DNA from: Corallochytrium limacisporum
Lineage: Eukaryota > Opisthokonta
Assembly: GCA_002811645.1 (NCBI GenBank)
Contig: PDIP01000083.1
Location: forward strand, 162,834 to 226,833
DNA: 64,000 nucleotides
Direction of reading: 5' to 3'
In this document: positions 40,562 to 51,341 of the stretch, piece after piece
How the letters are laid out: every line of letters begins with the position of its first letter
Numbering within the stretch: position 1 is the first letter of the stretch
Program-made: the position numbers and the translations under genes
Notes under the pieces: generated by a model
Seen by the model: only the letters and a program-made list of their open reading frames with translations
What the model was told of the DNA's origin: nothing
The model's database searches: none

Positions 40562-42079
40562 ATGTCGGGATACCCACCGCCCGCTGGTGGCTACGGAGGC
40601 TATCCGCCGCCTGGCCAACCACCCTACGGCGCACCGCCGGGACCCCCCGGTGCTCCTGGCTACCCTCCACCAGCTGGTGGTCATCCGCCCTATGGCGCTC
40701 CTCCACCTGGTGGCCAGCCTCCGTATGGCGGCGCACCTCCGCCCGCCGGCTTCCACCCACCACCCCACGGACAGCCTGGCGCTCCAGGCTACCCGCCCCC
40801 TCAGCCCGGTTATGGCCAACCTCCGCCGCCTGGTGGCCCGCCGCCGCACGGTGCCCCGTACGCCGGCTACCCTCCGCAACAGGCTCAGGCCTACCCGGGA
40901 GCCCCGCCGCAGGGTGGAGGCGCCTATCCAGGCGCTCCCCCGCAGGGCGGAGCAGCCGTCTACGCCGCGTCTCCGTACGGTCAGCAGCCACCGACGGGGT
41001 ACGCACCGAACCCTTACGCTGCCGCGGGCGTCGGTGCCGCGGCAGGAGCTCACTATGCTCAAAATGCTCAGGCCGGTGCCCCACCTCCGCAAGGTTACGG
41101 CTCGGCCATGAGCGTGCACACTCTGGAGAACCCGGGACGACCATCGATCAAGGCAGGACGTGGCGAGCCGGTCCGGGATGCTGAAATCCTGCGTAAGGCA
41201 ATGAAAGGCTTCGGTACGGACGAGAAGGCATTGATCAGTGTGCTGGGCGCGCGGACGTTGAAGGAAAAGTTCGAGATTGGACGTGCCTTCAAGACAGCGT
41301 ACGGCAAGGACCTGGTTAAGGACCTTGATTCCGAGACCTCTGGCGATTTCGGTATGTTAGTGGAGCACCAGATCAAGACTCCAGCCATGTGGGACGCATG
41401 GAACATCCGCAAGGCCTGCAAAGGAGCGGGTACCAACGAGACGCTGTTGATTATGATCTTGGCCAGCCGCACCAACGAAGAGATTCACGAAATCCGCCAG
41501 GCCTTCAAGCGCGAGTACCATGTGGAGCTGGATAATGTGCTAAAGAGCGAGACCTCGGGGCACTTCGAACGCCTCTTGGTGTCCCTGGCCCAGGGCAACC
41601 GCCAGAAGTCTGGTCCAGTGGATGCCAACATGGCCCGCGAAGATGCCAGCCGCCTCAAGGCCGCTGGTATTGACAAGCTTGGCACGGACGAGAGCCAATT
41701 CAATGCCATTCTCTGCACCCGCAGCTTCCCCCAACTGCGGGCGACGTTCGATGAGTACTCAAAGCTGACGGGCAAGGACATTCTGCAGTCCCTCCACTCA
41801 GAAATGAGCGGTGATCTGTACTCGGGTATGAAGGCCGTAGTGTGCATTGCGCGTGACCCTCCAACCTACTTTGCCGAGCGGGCTTACAAGGCAATGAAGG
41901 GCATGGGCACACAGGAGCAGATTCTGAACTACGTTGTCGTGGCCAGGGCTGAGAAGGATATGGAGGACATCAAGGAGGCCTACATGAAGCAGTACAAGAA
42001 GAGTCTGGTCAGTGCGATTGAATCCGACACCAGTGGTGACTACAAGCGCATGCTGGTCGCAATGGTCAATGGTAACTAA
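40562..42079 (+). CDS. Annexin with long GYPPP-rich N-terminal tail
   Basis: A 505-residue calcium-dependent phospholipid-binding protein. Residues 1-178 are almost wholly Gly, Tyr, Pro, Ala and Gln (GYPPP, GAPPP, QPPYG), like Dictyostelium annexin C1, animal annexin A7/A11 and fungal annexins; such tails drive self-association. Four annexin repeats follow, each with the loop GxGT or GT (KGFGTDEKAL, KGAGTNETLL, DKLGTDESQF, KGMGTQEQIL) and the matching SETSGDF, SETSGHF, SEMSGDL and SDTSGDY caps that complete type II calcium sites; repeat 3 has LGTDE in place of GxGT. The protein ends MVNGN, typical. Start: ATG at 40562, where the tail begins MSGYPPPAGG. A likely polyadenylation signal AATAAA is at about 42228. 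Convergent with the DA1-like gene. Confidence 0.96.
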   Translation: MSGYPPPAGGYGGYPPPGQPPYGAPPGPPGAPGYPPPAGGHPPYGAPPPGGQPPYGGAPPPAGFHPPPHGQPGAPGYPPPQPGYGQPPPPGGPPPHGAPYAGYPPQQAQAYPGAPPQGGGAYPGAPPQGGAAVYAASPYGQQPPTGYAPNPYAAAGVGAAAGAHYAQNAQAGAPPPQGYGSAMSVHTLENPGRPSIKAGRGEPVRDAEILRKAMKGFGTDEKALISVLGARTLKEKFEIGRAFKTAYGKDLVKDLDSETSGDFGMLVEHQIKTPAMWDAWNIRKACKGAGTNETLLIMILASRTNEEIHEIRQAFKREYHVELDNVLKSETSGHFERLLVSLAQGNRQKSGPVDANMAREDASRLKAAGIDKLGTDESQFNAILCTRSFPQLRATFDEYSKLTGKDILQSLHSEMSGDLYSGMKAVVCIARDPPTYFAERAYKAMKGMGTQEQILNYVVVARAEKDMEDIKEAYMKQYKKSLVSAIESDTSGDYKRMLVAMVNGN

Positions 42080-42268
42080 AAAAAACAAAACAGGTGACGG
42101 GCAATGATCTTGAAGGCCCTTCTGCCCTGCTCATCTCACTCAATCCACTGCCTTCAGCCTATACTTGTTCGAAAATCAAAAATCAAAGACCCTATCACTA
42201 GCTCATCACGTTGCTACCGAAAACAAAATAAACCCTATTTCTTGCTATGGATAATTTGCATGCGTTGT

Positions 42269-43783
42269 CTATAATCGCTCCTTGTTGATGGCCAGCAACA
42301 ACTGCCCCATGGTCACGCCGCTCTGCCGCGATACTGACAGCATTTTGGCCAGTCCACGACTATATATCAGTGCATCCGATCCTTCAACACTCTGTTCCTG
42401 ATTGCCGGCACTGCTTCTGTTGCCGTGGAAGATGCCGATGCCGGATGCCGATACCGATGCCGAGATCTCGGCACGGTGCAGGAGCAGCGCCAGGCGCCTG
42501 TTTGCCCAATCTGCGGGACCCAGGAACGGGCGCTCGGTTGTATCTGTCTGACTGGTCCGATCCAACTGTTGCATCTTTGCGTGCATAGAAGTCATGACCA
42601 GTCGACGCAACCACAGACAGACAAGAAGTTCGCAGAACCCTTCTTCAACGTCCAGGGGCACGGATTGATACCGATGTCCGCCCGAATCCACGCCGACCAA
42701 CGCACGGAAGGCCGCGTGGCCAAGTTCATGGGCCAACGTCATGGCTGCGACATTTGATGGTAGACCTTCAAGCACGTAGATTGCAATGGTTGTGCCCGGC
42801 TGATTATATGACAGGTGACGATCTTCGGTCGGATCAGTTGAGCCAGACTGCTGAATCAACTGGTCACCACCTTTGCGGCTGCTCAGTCGGTCGAGGAACT
42901 CTTGTAACTTCTCACGCGTGCGGTTTCCAAATTGTCCGGATGAATAAGGCCGTCCCAGTGCCACTGTAAGTCCAAGTGGAGGTGGTTGTCTAGTTTTGGC
43001 CAGCTGCGGTGGCCCCTCAATCTCCTCGCCATCGTCGACTCCGTGCGATCCCAGTGTACGTCCCAGTTCTCGCATTTTCTCAGTGTCACCCAGACCAATC
43101 TTAACCCGTACCGGTCCGTTAGGGTCGATTAAATGGAGCAGGTGCAGATCTCTACTCTCGGCTACCGAACCAAAGTCCAGTGCAACGCGGTAGGCAAGAC
43201 GAAACGCTTCGTCGTCCGTCCGTAGGGGTGGGAATGTTCGATCGCACTGAACGCAGCAGCCGAGGTGCGGTGATCCGCCTATTGTTCGGTGCAAGCCCTC
43301 TGTCCAGCGGTCACAGCAGAGTCGGTCACAGCTTACGCAGCTTGCGTGGCTTTCCACGTGGCTGAGACAGTATGCCATCGACTGATCATCGCCGATCGGA
43401 AGAGACAGACTGTACGCTATCTGTTGATCGGGGTCCGGTTCAGTGATCAATGCCCGTTTTGGTCGGTATACTCCGTACTCAACGTCAGGTACGTATGCAC
43501 CGCAGACGTTGCATTGTGGATTGCCCAGGAAACACAGAAGTCCGACCAGTGACCTCTGGGCCTGTTCGACGATTGTGAGGAGAGGATTGGTGCTGCCTCT
43601 TGTACGCTGGTGGTGCTCCTGCTGCTGATATTGCGGCGTGTACGATTTGAGATACCTTCCTACAAATCTGCCACCGGACACGTTATCACTCTCCGTGTAC
43701 AATACATACGTGCGGTAGCTAGCGTGGGTTGCCAAGCCGAAACCCAGTAACCGGCCAAAGACCGCGCCCCCGCCGAGATTCAT
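42269..43783 (-). CDS. DA1-like zinc metallopeptidase with N-terminal LIM-like cysteine region
   Basis: A 504-residue predicted zinc peptidase. Its C-terminal half matches the plant DA1 peptidase domain: LAHELGHAAFR with HExxH (H352, E353, H356), followed by LDVEEGFCELLVCLWL, where DA1 proteins have VEEGxCQxLAxLWL and the glutamate is the third zinc ligand. N-terminal to it is a cysteine/histidine-rich region (about 88-205) with CNVC, CLSH, CVSC, CC and CVQC groups, comparable to the LIM-like domain of DA1 family members. Plant DA1 is a ubiquitin-activated protease that limits organ growth; no ubiquitin-interacting motif is evident here. The frame begins further up at a TTG (43810); the first ATG is 43783. 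It shares a 565-bp head-to-head gap with the PolX gene. The residues around 400-480 are unconserved. Confidence 0.8.
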   Translation of the reverse strand: MNLGGGAVFGRLLGFGLATHASYRTYVLYTESDNVSGGRFVGRYLKSYTPQYQQQEHHQRTRGSTNPLLTIVEQAQRSLVGLLCFLGNPQCNVCGAYVPDVEYGVYRPKRALITEPDPDQQIAYSLSLPIGDDQSMAYCLSHVESHASCVSCDRLCCDRWTEGLHRTIGGSPHLGCCVQCDRTFPPLRTDDEAFRLAYRVALDFGSVAESRDLHLLHLIDPNGPVRVKIGLGDTEKMRELGRTLGSHGVDDGEEIEGPPQLAKTRQPPPLGLTVALGRPYSSGQFGNRTREKLQEFLDRLSSRKGGDQLIQQSGSTDPTEDRHLSYNQPGTTIAIYVLEGLPSNVAAMTLAHELGHAAFRALVGVDSGGHRYQSVPLDVEEGFCELLVCLWLRRLVMTSMHAKMQQLDRTSQTDTTERPFLGPADWANRRLALLLHRAEISASVSASGIGIFHGNRSSAGNQEQSVEGSDALIYSRGLAKMLSVSRQSGVTMGQLLLAINKERL

Positions 43784-44348
43784 GTCATTCCCGGGGCCAA
43801 CTTCTACCAATACGGTCGTTTCCTTGATACGACCACGACTGGCCTTACATTATCCTGGTCTCTTATTCATTGGAGCCCCTCTGCGTCACTGACGCCAACA
43901 GAGCAGATCGCTGAATATACACACCGTCGGCTCTTTGTGTCACCCAAGGGTTACACACCCTCCTAAAGTACCCTCAGCGGACACCCGACCCCTGGCTTGA
44001 AGGGGAAGGCGGGCAGTTGTGTGGTCGTGGGACGGGACGGCTATGTCTGCCTTCGCCGCGTTTGGACGGTCGGTGGGGCGGAATGCCGCGGAGGCCGCAG
44101 GTATCTAACCGGCATGACCACGTCTCGACGCTACATGCATTACAATGTAGCACTGTGATATAAGCTGGGTGGTCACACTGTGAAGAATAAAAAATGTAGG
44201 GAGATGGTCGCAGAAGCAATAATTTGATATGGCCCAACAAGAGGAAGACGTTTTGGCAGGTCTTTCCGTAGTTCTATTGAGTAGGTACCAAAGAACAATA
44301 GCAAGGTGATCAATACACTCAGTGCCGCAAAACTTTGTACAGGAAACA
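43784..44348. promoter_or_regulatory. Divergent gap (shared promoter region) between DA1-like and PolX genes
   Basis: Only 565 bp separate the two start codons, far less than the other head-to-head gaps, so both promoters must lie here. There is no long simple repeat. I cannot point to a specific binding site. Confidence 0.4.
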
Positions 44349-45944
44349 ATGAATACTTACCGGGCTTCTCGTCTACTCTTCCCCTACTTACACATAACAG
44401 CCGAACTGACTTCAAAAGCGCAGCTACAAATCTTCGAGCCAGGATTGACGAAGTTGGGTGCGAAGGTTGCAGTAAATGAATTGCCGCCGAAGACAACACA
44501 CATCGTCGCACCAACGGGCACCGATTTGGGCCAGCTGGCCACGGCTCTGAAGAATCTCAAACGGTCGACCTCGCAACACAGTCCGTTGAAGAAGGCAAAA
44601 GGGAAATCAGGCTCGAAGGTCCACCTAAGCCATGCACAAGGGGCACTCTGTGTTTCCCATGAATGGGTCTCAGCCTGCTTAAAGGACAAATCTCACGCCT
44701 CTGAGGAGCCTTACAAACTAAAATCTGCTGGCGGTGGTGGATCTAAGGGCTCGTCATTAACCAAACGTCGCAAGCGGAAAAAATCAGGCGGTGATGACGA
44801 TGGTAAAGAAGGTAGCAGCGCCGGTACCGGTGGACCCAGCGTGCGGGAGAAGGCTGAGGCCATTCCGAAGTATGAATGCCAACGAATCATGACCCTGGCT
44901 ATGGAAGGCACCTATCCAGGCTTTGTTAAGGAAATGCAGATCCTAGAGTCGCACTTCCGAGCCAAAGGTGATCCCATGCGCGCGAGGACGTACATGAAGG
45001 CCGCGTCGTTGTTTCGCTACGTCGACTTCGAGATATCTGGCGCCTCGGAAGCGAAATATTTGCCGGGAGTAAGTTCATCGTTGGCCGCCAAATTTGAAGA
45101 ATGGCAGGTTACGGGCCGGGTCAGTGAAGCGCAGGCAGCTGAGCAGAACGAAGAGAGCCAGACTGTGCAACATTTCACCAAGGTTCTGTGGGCCGGTCCT
45201 GCTGTGGCCAAGAAGTGGTACTATGAACGTAACTGTCGGACTCTAGACGATGTGCTCGAGCGCGGAGATCCTACAGATATCCAGCGTTACGGCATTCAGC
45301 ACTTTGAGGATCTCACGGAAGCTCTGCCACGAAGGGAAGGCGTTGCGTTTGAACGCGCGATCGGTCGGGAACTGGCGGCGATAGACCCAAAGGCCGTGCT
45401 CTTACTCTGTGGTGGGTTCCGACGTGGTAAGCAAACCGGGCATGACGTCGACATCCTCATGACCCATCCCGACAGGGACGGTGAGGTTGGGTTACTGCCC
45501 AAGCTGCTCACACGATTGGAGGAAAAGGGTATGATTGTAAAGACTCTGTCGAAGCACGTCAACGATGGTCCAGCCAAGATCACTGGGCCTGACCTCAGCG
45601 GATCGTCCGGTGCGTTCTCCGAACCGTACGATAAATGGCTCGGTATTGCCACGTTACCTGAGTCCCTGGACGCGCAAGGCGGTGGAAACAACGGCAAGGT
45701 CAGGCGCGTGGATCTACTAATGATACCGCGCTACGTGTGGGCCTACGCTGTGCTGGGGTGGACCGGGTCTAGTCTCTTCGAGCGTGCGATCAAAGACTAC
45801 GCCGCCAAGGAAAAGAGCTACCGCCTTGCATCCACAGGTATGGCGCACAGGGACACGGGCAAGCTGATCGAGGCCAACAGTGAGCAGGACATTTTCAAAG
45901 CGCTCGGATTGGAGTACATTGAACCGTTTGAGCGGAATTGTTAA
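44349..45944 (+). CDS. Family X DNA polymerase (Pol4 / Pol mu-lambda type)
   Basis: A 531-residue DNA repair polymerase, expected to fill gaps in non-homologous end joining and base excision repair. An N-terminal BRCT domain (about 10-115, with FEPGLTKLGAKVAVNEL and TTHIVAPTGT) is followed by a basic Ser/Lys linker (about 130-170), the helix-hairpin-helix 8-kDa domain (about 180-270, YLPGVSSSLAAKFEEW), a second HhH and the palm. Catalytic aspartates are D366 and D368 in GHDVDILM and D455 in RVDLLM. The nucleotide-pocket motif is GWTGS, as in Pol mu, TdT and yeast Pol4, rather than the YFTGS of Pol beta/lambda. The frame is open from a GTG at 44322; the first ATG is 44349. Convergent with Uso1, 106 bp away. 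Confidence 0.95.
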   Translation: MNTYRASRLLFPYLHITAELTSKAQLQIFEPGLTKLGAKVAVNELPPKTTHIVAPTGTDLGQLATALKNLKRSTSQHSPLKKAKGKSGSKVHLSHAQGALCVSHEWVSACLKDKSHASEEPYKLKSAGGGGSKGSSLTKRRKRKKSGGDDDGKEGSSAGTGGPSVREKAEAIPKYECQRIMTLAMEGTYPGFVKEMQILESHFRAKGDPMRARTYMKAASLFRYVDFEISGASEAKYLPGVSSSLAAKFEEWQVTGRVSEAQAAEQNEESQTVQHFTKVLWAGPAVAKKWYYERNCRTLDDVLERGDPTDIQRYGIQHFEDLTEALPRREGVAFERAIGRELAAIDPKAVLLLCGGFRRGKQTGHDVDILMTHPDRDGEVGLLPKLLTRLEEKGMIVKTLSKHVNDGPAKITGPDLSGSSGAFSEPYDKWLGIATLPESLDAQGGGNNGKVRRVDLLMIPRYVWAYAVLGWTGSSLFERAIKDYAAKEKSYRLASTGMAHRDTGKLIEANSEQDIFKALGLEYIEPFERNC

Positions 45945-46050
45945 ACTACGGATAGAACTAGCTTCTTTTTCTTTTAGTCTATTTGTGCATGCGTGCGCGC
46001 TTGGGTGTCATCTGCACTGTGAGTCCTGTGAATGTCTCTAGAAAATTTTG

Positions 46051-48651
46051 TTACAACATCTCGTCGTCATCGTCCGCATCCTCGTCCTCACTGACCTCCT
46101 GTCCGAGGGCCCGGAGCTGCCTCCGGTACTTTTGCAGTTTCATATCCTGCTCAGCGAGACAGACCAACAGATCCTCGTGCTCCTGACTCAACTCTCCGTG
46201 CTCGTCGCGGAGAGTGGCCAGAGTCTGCTCGGACTCTTGTAGGCGACGCTGGGCAGTGGCCAGCTCCTCACCACCGGCCGGGGTGGCTGCGGAAGGAGAC
46301 TGAGACTGCGCCAGCTCCAATTGCCGCTGCAGGCCCGCCATCGCCTGGTCGCGGTCTTGGAGCATGGATTGCAGTTGTTGTACCTGGCCCTGCAACTGCT
46401 GCAATGCTGCGGGGTCGGGGCCACCGCCGCCGTTCTGTTCTCCACCACTGCTAGCGGTCCCAGCCCGCGCTCGGAGCTCTCGCAATTCTTCGTCCTGTCG
46501 CCGAATGATGTCTTTGTACTGGCTCACCACCGAGTCATGGTAATCCACACCCGCCTCGAGACGGCTGCCACCGCCAGACGGCTTAGCACTGGCACCCTCG
46601 TTGCCACCTGCATTTGGTAGTCCGGCCACGATCTGATCCGCGATCCGCTTGAGCATCTCTGCGGTTGTGCCATCGATCCAACAGCTGTCCGGAGTGACAT
46701 TGAGCCCGACGCCGGCCGACGTAGACTTAATGGCCCGCACAATGACGTCCATCTGCGGCAGATTCTTTAGCTGGCGTGCAAAGGCATCTTCTCCGAGACG
46801 GGTGTTGATGATCTGATAGATGGCGTCGCTGTTCATACCCCCGCTACCGTCCATGGAACTGTCATCATTGAAAAGGTAGCAAATACCCAGCAACACTGCA
46901 GCCAAAGACCGGACCAAAGGAGCAACGTTTGGGCCCCCACTGCTGTGTTCCCATTCTTCAACCATGTACGATACGGAGTCACGGAAACTCAGGAACTGCT
47001 TAACCGCAGCTGGACATTCAGCCAGCCACGTAACCATGAGAAGGAGAAGACCGACTCGGCTTCGAAGAGCAGAGGCTGCGTTATGATCCCCTTTGCCCTT
47101 GCCCCGGAGCGAAAACAGCGCCCGGCTGCACTGCTCCAGCAGAGTCATTGGCTCTGTGCCCATGCTCACACTGATGGCCGCCTTGAGAGCTTTCTCTTTG
47201 CTGGCTAAATTGCCTCGGAGAACCTGGCTCAGAGCCACAGCAGCGATCCAGTTGTTCATCGCGTCACTGCGCCCGAACAGACCGCCACAGACCACTGGGC
47301 CGAAGCTTAGATTGTTACCCTGGGAATCGACTAGGTTCGCAGTTAGGTTCGCCTGCGCGTCCGAGTTCCGATCGACATAGCACTCAAATACATGCAGACA
47401 GGCCATACGCTCCGCAAACCGCCGGGATTCCTCAAACGCCGTGAGCAGCATACACATAGGCGCGGGCAGTACTTTTTTTGTTGCATTGCGGTCGGATTCC
47501 ATCTGCGCAAAGAGGTCCTGGGAAGTCTTGTGGCCACGCAAGACCTCACCTAGAGTAATGAGGATGCTGTACTTAACTTCGAATGGCAGATTCTGCCGGA
47601 AGGCCAACTGCGTCAGCACTGCAGTCAATCCAGACTGGTTAATCGCGGTCTTGTTCGCACCTGCATTTGTTCCCGAGCTCAGAGCTGGATTCGCCATCGA
47701 TCGTATCAAGTCGAGCATGAGAATAAAATTGTGAGCTTTCTTCTGATCCCACTCTGAAACCATCATCGCAGCCGGATTCGGGGCACCTGCGCCGCTCCCA
47801 TCGTCGCCACCGTGCCCCCCTGCGCCAGGTCGGGGTCCGTCCTCTATAGTCAGGAACGGCACGAGCTTCGCAAAGCAACCCGTTTCCCGGAAGAGCGTCT
47901 GATTGCTGCTGTTCGTGCGCAGCAGGTTCAGAAGCAGCACCAGACAGTCGCCGACAATAATGTCACCATCGCTGTATCCCTCCTCGGCGACAATGTTGAG
48001 CAAACTCTCGAACGCATTCTCGAAGGCCACAATCTTTTGGATATGTTGGTTGTCCTTGGTAAGTTCAATGAGCAGCAGGAGGCCCTCGTTTCGGATCACT
48101 TCCCGTGGATCGCTGATCATGTCCATCAGGCGTGTGACACCCATCGGAGATGTAAGTATGGTCTCCTGTAAGACCTGTGGTTGGTTCACCAAGCAAATTG
48201 TGATTAGCCTCGCCGTGTGGTACTGCACCGATGTGTCTGGCTCTTCCAAAAGCTCCAAGAGGATTGTCACGTTGCCTGGATCCTTGGTAAAGATCTCAGT
48301 GAACTGTACTCCAAGATTCTGGGCGCCTTCCACGCCGCTGCCCCTGCCTTGTTCCTGTTTCTCCAAATTGCTCGTGTCCATGACATTGGCCAATGTTTCG
48401 AGGGCAAAGCGAATGATTTCATTGTCGGCACGGTCATTCTGGAGCACATCAATCAATGCGCTCATACCCTGGGCCCCAACTTCTACTGCGTAATCACGGC
48501 TAAGACTGCGGAGGGCTCGGACGGCGTCACGGCGGTCTTCCAGGAGCGTACTGCTATTGATGCGTTCCACAAGACGCTCGACAGCATCATTCGAGCTCTG
48601 CTCCGGCGCCTGTGCGGACAAGGCCGCGAATCCCCTGCTCAGATAGTCCAT
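46051..48651 (-). CDS. uso1: Uso1/p115 vesicle tethering factor
   Basis: An 866-residue golgin-like tether acting between ER and Golgi with Rab1/Ypt1. The N-terminal globular head (about 1-640) is an armadillo-type fold with family blocks such as EVIRNEGLLLLIELTKDNQ, IQKIVAFENAFESLL, and LTLGEVLRGH-like and CYLFNDDSSM-like segments. A coiled coil follows at about 690-845 (rich in Q, E, L; LQQLQGQVQQLQSMLQ), and the protein ends in an acidic tail EDEDADDDDEML, which in animal p115 binds GM130 and giantin. The length is close to animal p115 (about 960) and far shorter than yeast Uso1 (1790) because the coiled coil is short. Start ATG at 48651 gives the typical MDYLSRGF. It is complete and intronless. 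Confidence 0.95.
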   Translation of the reverse strand: MDYLSRGFAALSAQAPEQSSNDAVERLVERINSSTLLEDRRDAVRALRSLSRDYAVEVGAQGMSALIDVLQNDRADNEIIRFALETLANVMDTSNLEKQEQGRGSGVEGAQNLGVQFTEIFTKDPGNVTILLELLEEPDTSVQYHTARLITICLVNQPQVLQETILTSPMGVTRLMDMISDPREVIRNEGLLLLIELTKDNQHIQKIVAFENAFESLLNIVAEEGYSDGDIIVGDCLVLLLNLLRTNSSNQTLFRETGCFAKLVPFLTIEDGPRPGAGGHGGDDGSGAGAPNPAAMMVSEWDQKKAHNFILMLDLIRSMANPALSSGTNAGANKTAINQSGLTAVLTQLAFRQNLPFEVKYSILITLGEVLRGHKTSQDLFAQMESDRNATKKVLPAPMCMLLTAFEESRRFAERMACLHVFECYVDRNSDAQANLTANLVDSQGNNLSFGPVVCGGLFGRSDAMNNWIAAVALSQVLRGNLASKEKALKAAISVSMGTEPMTLLEQCSRALFSLRGKGKGDHNAASALRSRVGLLLLMVTWLAECPAAVKQFLSFRDSVSYMVEEWEHSSGGPNVAPLVRSLAAVLLGICYLFNDDSSMDGSGGMNSDAIYQIINTRLGEDAFARQLKNLPQMDVIVRAIKSTSAGVGLNVTPDSCWIDGTTAEMLKRIADQIVAGLPNAGGNEGASAKPSGGGSRLEAGVDYHDSVVSQYKDIIRRQDEELRELRARAGTASSGGEQNGGGGPDPAALQQLQGQVQQLQSMLQDRDQAMAGLQRQLELAQSQSPSAATPAGGEELATAQRRLQESEQTLATLRDEHGELSQEHEDLLVCLAEQDMKLQKYRRQLRALGQEVSEDEDADDDDEML

Positions 48652-51341
48652 TCTCTATCCCTGCAGATTGTCTAGTTTCTACTTTCTATTATTTATACTT
48701 TCCTTCTTGCCACATTCCCGTGTTGATTGATGGTCCAAAGCACTCCGGTGGAAGCGGCAAAGCAAGTGGCGCGATGTCTCACATGACCTACTCTTGCTTC
48801 TGGTCTGGGTTCAAACAAGAGTTTACAAATACCTCAATTGAGCAGGAACTGTCATGGTAACAGCGATGAAGATGAGTTATATGAATAACCCGCCTTCTTA
48901 GACATTCGAGCCACCCGCCGCGTCATAAATGAAACCGCTGTTGTCGCATTTGGACGCTCGAGTGACCGGGTCAACTCCCTCCTCTCGCGACCCAGAACCC
49001 GAGCTTTTCAATTTTTCACCTGGTGAAAGCTGCATTTGAAGCACACAAGCCAGGAAGGGGAGACTGCGGGCCCAGTGCCCCACTCAAGTTTCCCCTTTCG
49101 CGCGCCTCTCCCCCCCCCCTTTCTTTCCCCCTGCCATTGCTGGAAAGAAACGGAGGGTTGGCTGGCTGGCTGGTGCAGGGGGGGATTTTTGTTTTGCAAT
49201 TTCTAAAACACTGAAATCCTCATTAAATGGAATCTACCGCCGCTGTCGCGGTTTCAAACAGGTGTCACCCTCATCTGCGGAATCCATTGGGGCGACAGTT
49301 ACATCACTCATGTGGCCTCACACAAATTTTCGAAAGTGTGGCTTCCTATGAGCTACTCCTCCATGGTCAGTGCACACTATAATATGACAAGGGAACCACG
49401 ACACCACGAACTGATTCCATCATGACGGTAAGTAGAGATTCACAAAACGCCATAGTCGAATTCCAAATTGTCCAATGCCTGCCCCACAATCACCCTCCCT
49501 ATGCGATTCGCCTATGGTGCGGACAATCGCACCATCCAACATCCCCATCCAACCCAGGATTTCCTGCTCTCTCGCTCGCCTCTTTCGCTATGCCGTTAGG
49601 ATCCACAAAAACCATCGAAAGTCGTCCCAGAGAGTGAGAAAGTAGTCCCCAAAATCGTTCCGCCCGGCCAGTAATTGAAGTCCACGCGAGGTTCTGGCCA
49701 AACCCGGAACCCCGGCCCACGCGGAATCGCGCACTGGTAAAAACCCCAGGGCAGTGAACGCGAAGCCGGTCCGTTGCGACCGAGCCAGGGCCCGTGCTCA
49801 AACCACCCGGCTTCGGTAGCTTCACTATAACCGGCACCCAAGCGTAACAATAGGAAGATCGAAAGAGAAACTCTATTCTCCGTGGTCCCCCTAGGTCCCA
49901 GCGATCCATTTACACCTCCGAACCCCATAGAAGTTTCTCCCGTCACCGTAATTAATAGTGAATATACTGGGTTTGCTGACAAAAGAGGCGAGCACATACA
50001 TGACGCAATGGAAGTAAATAAAGGTGAAATACATTCGCGGCTTACGCAAGGGGAACCAAACGTGCCATGGCGTAATCCTCCACGGAGACACATCCGCTCG
50101 AAGCACACGGGACACCGTGGAAGGGGATTCCATACTGAATATTCGAAACTCAATACTGGAAATATGGACCCCTTGGACGAATCCACCTCTGCTGCTGCTG
50201 AAGGTCGTGGTGCGCTGTATTCCCGTGCGCTTCGTTTCCATCGGGGGCGAGTCCGGCATCCAAGGTCCGTTAGTCCCACAGAATACTGAGTAAAACCCGC
50301 CCAAGGCGTCATGAATTCCGTAGAGCACCAGTGCGACAACTGCCAGCGCGGTCGTCCTGCGGAGCGCGAGTTACGCACAGGGGCGTTGGTAGGTTCCCAA
50401 GCGCATAGTCGCACTGTCCAGTATACAAGAGCCGGTTGATGGGGTGTGTTTCCTTCCCTGCCTCCTCCCGGTTTCCATCTGCTTGCTTGTATGTTTTAAT
50501 GTCGTTACCCACCTGCCTGCCAGTCCGGGGACTGGAGCACAGAGAGAAAAAATAATGGCGCGGACAGGGTGCGGAGGCCCCCCCCCTCCCCCTGTGTTGT
50601 AATGTACGAACATTTAACTTGGTCGCTGGGTCGATTGGGATTTTGGGGCGAGCAATGCAAAAGAAAGAGTGGGTCGTCGGGCGAGAAGGAGGCGAAGAAA
50701 AACTTTTTCCCGCCTCACCACCCACCTGCCTCGGCCTTCTCCGGTCCTTTGGTTTGAGCCTTCGCAACCAATAACAGAAAACTGAGGGGGACTGGTGGTG
50801 TATTGCGGAAGGAGGGGTTGGGGTGAAGTGTACACACTGAGGCGGTGGACAAACAGGCAAAGGGGGGAGTGTGGATGAGGCGATTACAAACCCCCCCCCC
50901 CCACCCCCAGCAGAACGGAAATTGATTGGGTGTGAGGCAAAACTCTACCCCAACCAAGGGGGCTGGTGGTGGCCTTCTTAGGGCACTCACGGTTGGCGGG
51001 GGCCCTTGCGGCCTGGCTGGTGTACGTGTGATGAATACCAACGCAAACACACAGACGAACGTAGGTGTAGCAATTTGTTGTTTGGCTGAGTGGTACTGTT
51101 TGTCCTCTTGTCCGTTCTTCGTTTGCGCAACGGTGATACAGGTAGTTGAGACGACTGAATCCTTCCCTGTGTGCTGGTTGTTATGAATCGTTGCCTCACA
51201 CATGCGTCTACCATCCCCAGGAATATTGTTTCGGATAACCTACAAACAACACTCTTGGTGGACCTCATTCCGTGTTTTTTTTTTGGCTGGTTGAAGAAAG
51301 GCGCTGTGCATTCAATTTGGAAGTGATCAAAACAAAACGCT
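48652..51341. other. Intergenic, 2.7 kb between head-to-head genes
   Basis: No gene recognised. Minor items: a C run at 49111-49118, CTGG repeats at 49159-49172, C runs at 50578-50589 and 50890-50903. A 273-codon minus-strand frame across 49596-50414 has normal-looking composition but no motif I know and competes with + strand frames, so I leave it out. Confidence 0.55.

Noticed and set aside
40446-41144. Long frames on both strands over the annexin tail
   Set aside because: They are shadows of the proline/glycine-rich coding sequence; the annexin frame continues into four conserved repeats.
44349-44366. ATACTTACC, the 5' end motif of U1 snRNA
   Set aside because: It lies inside the start of the PolX coding sequence (ATGAATACTTACC) and there is no U1 body after it.
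49596-50414. 272-codon minus-strand frame between Uso1 and the carrier-like gene
   Set aside because: Composition is fairly normal, but the frame starts at a non-ATG, has no known motif, and overlapping + strand frames look equally plausible. A translated search would be needed before calling it.
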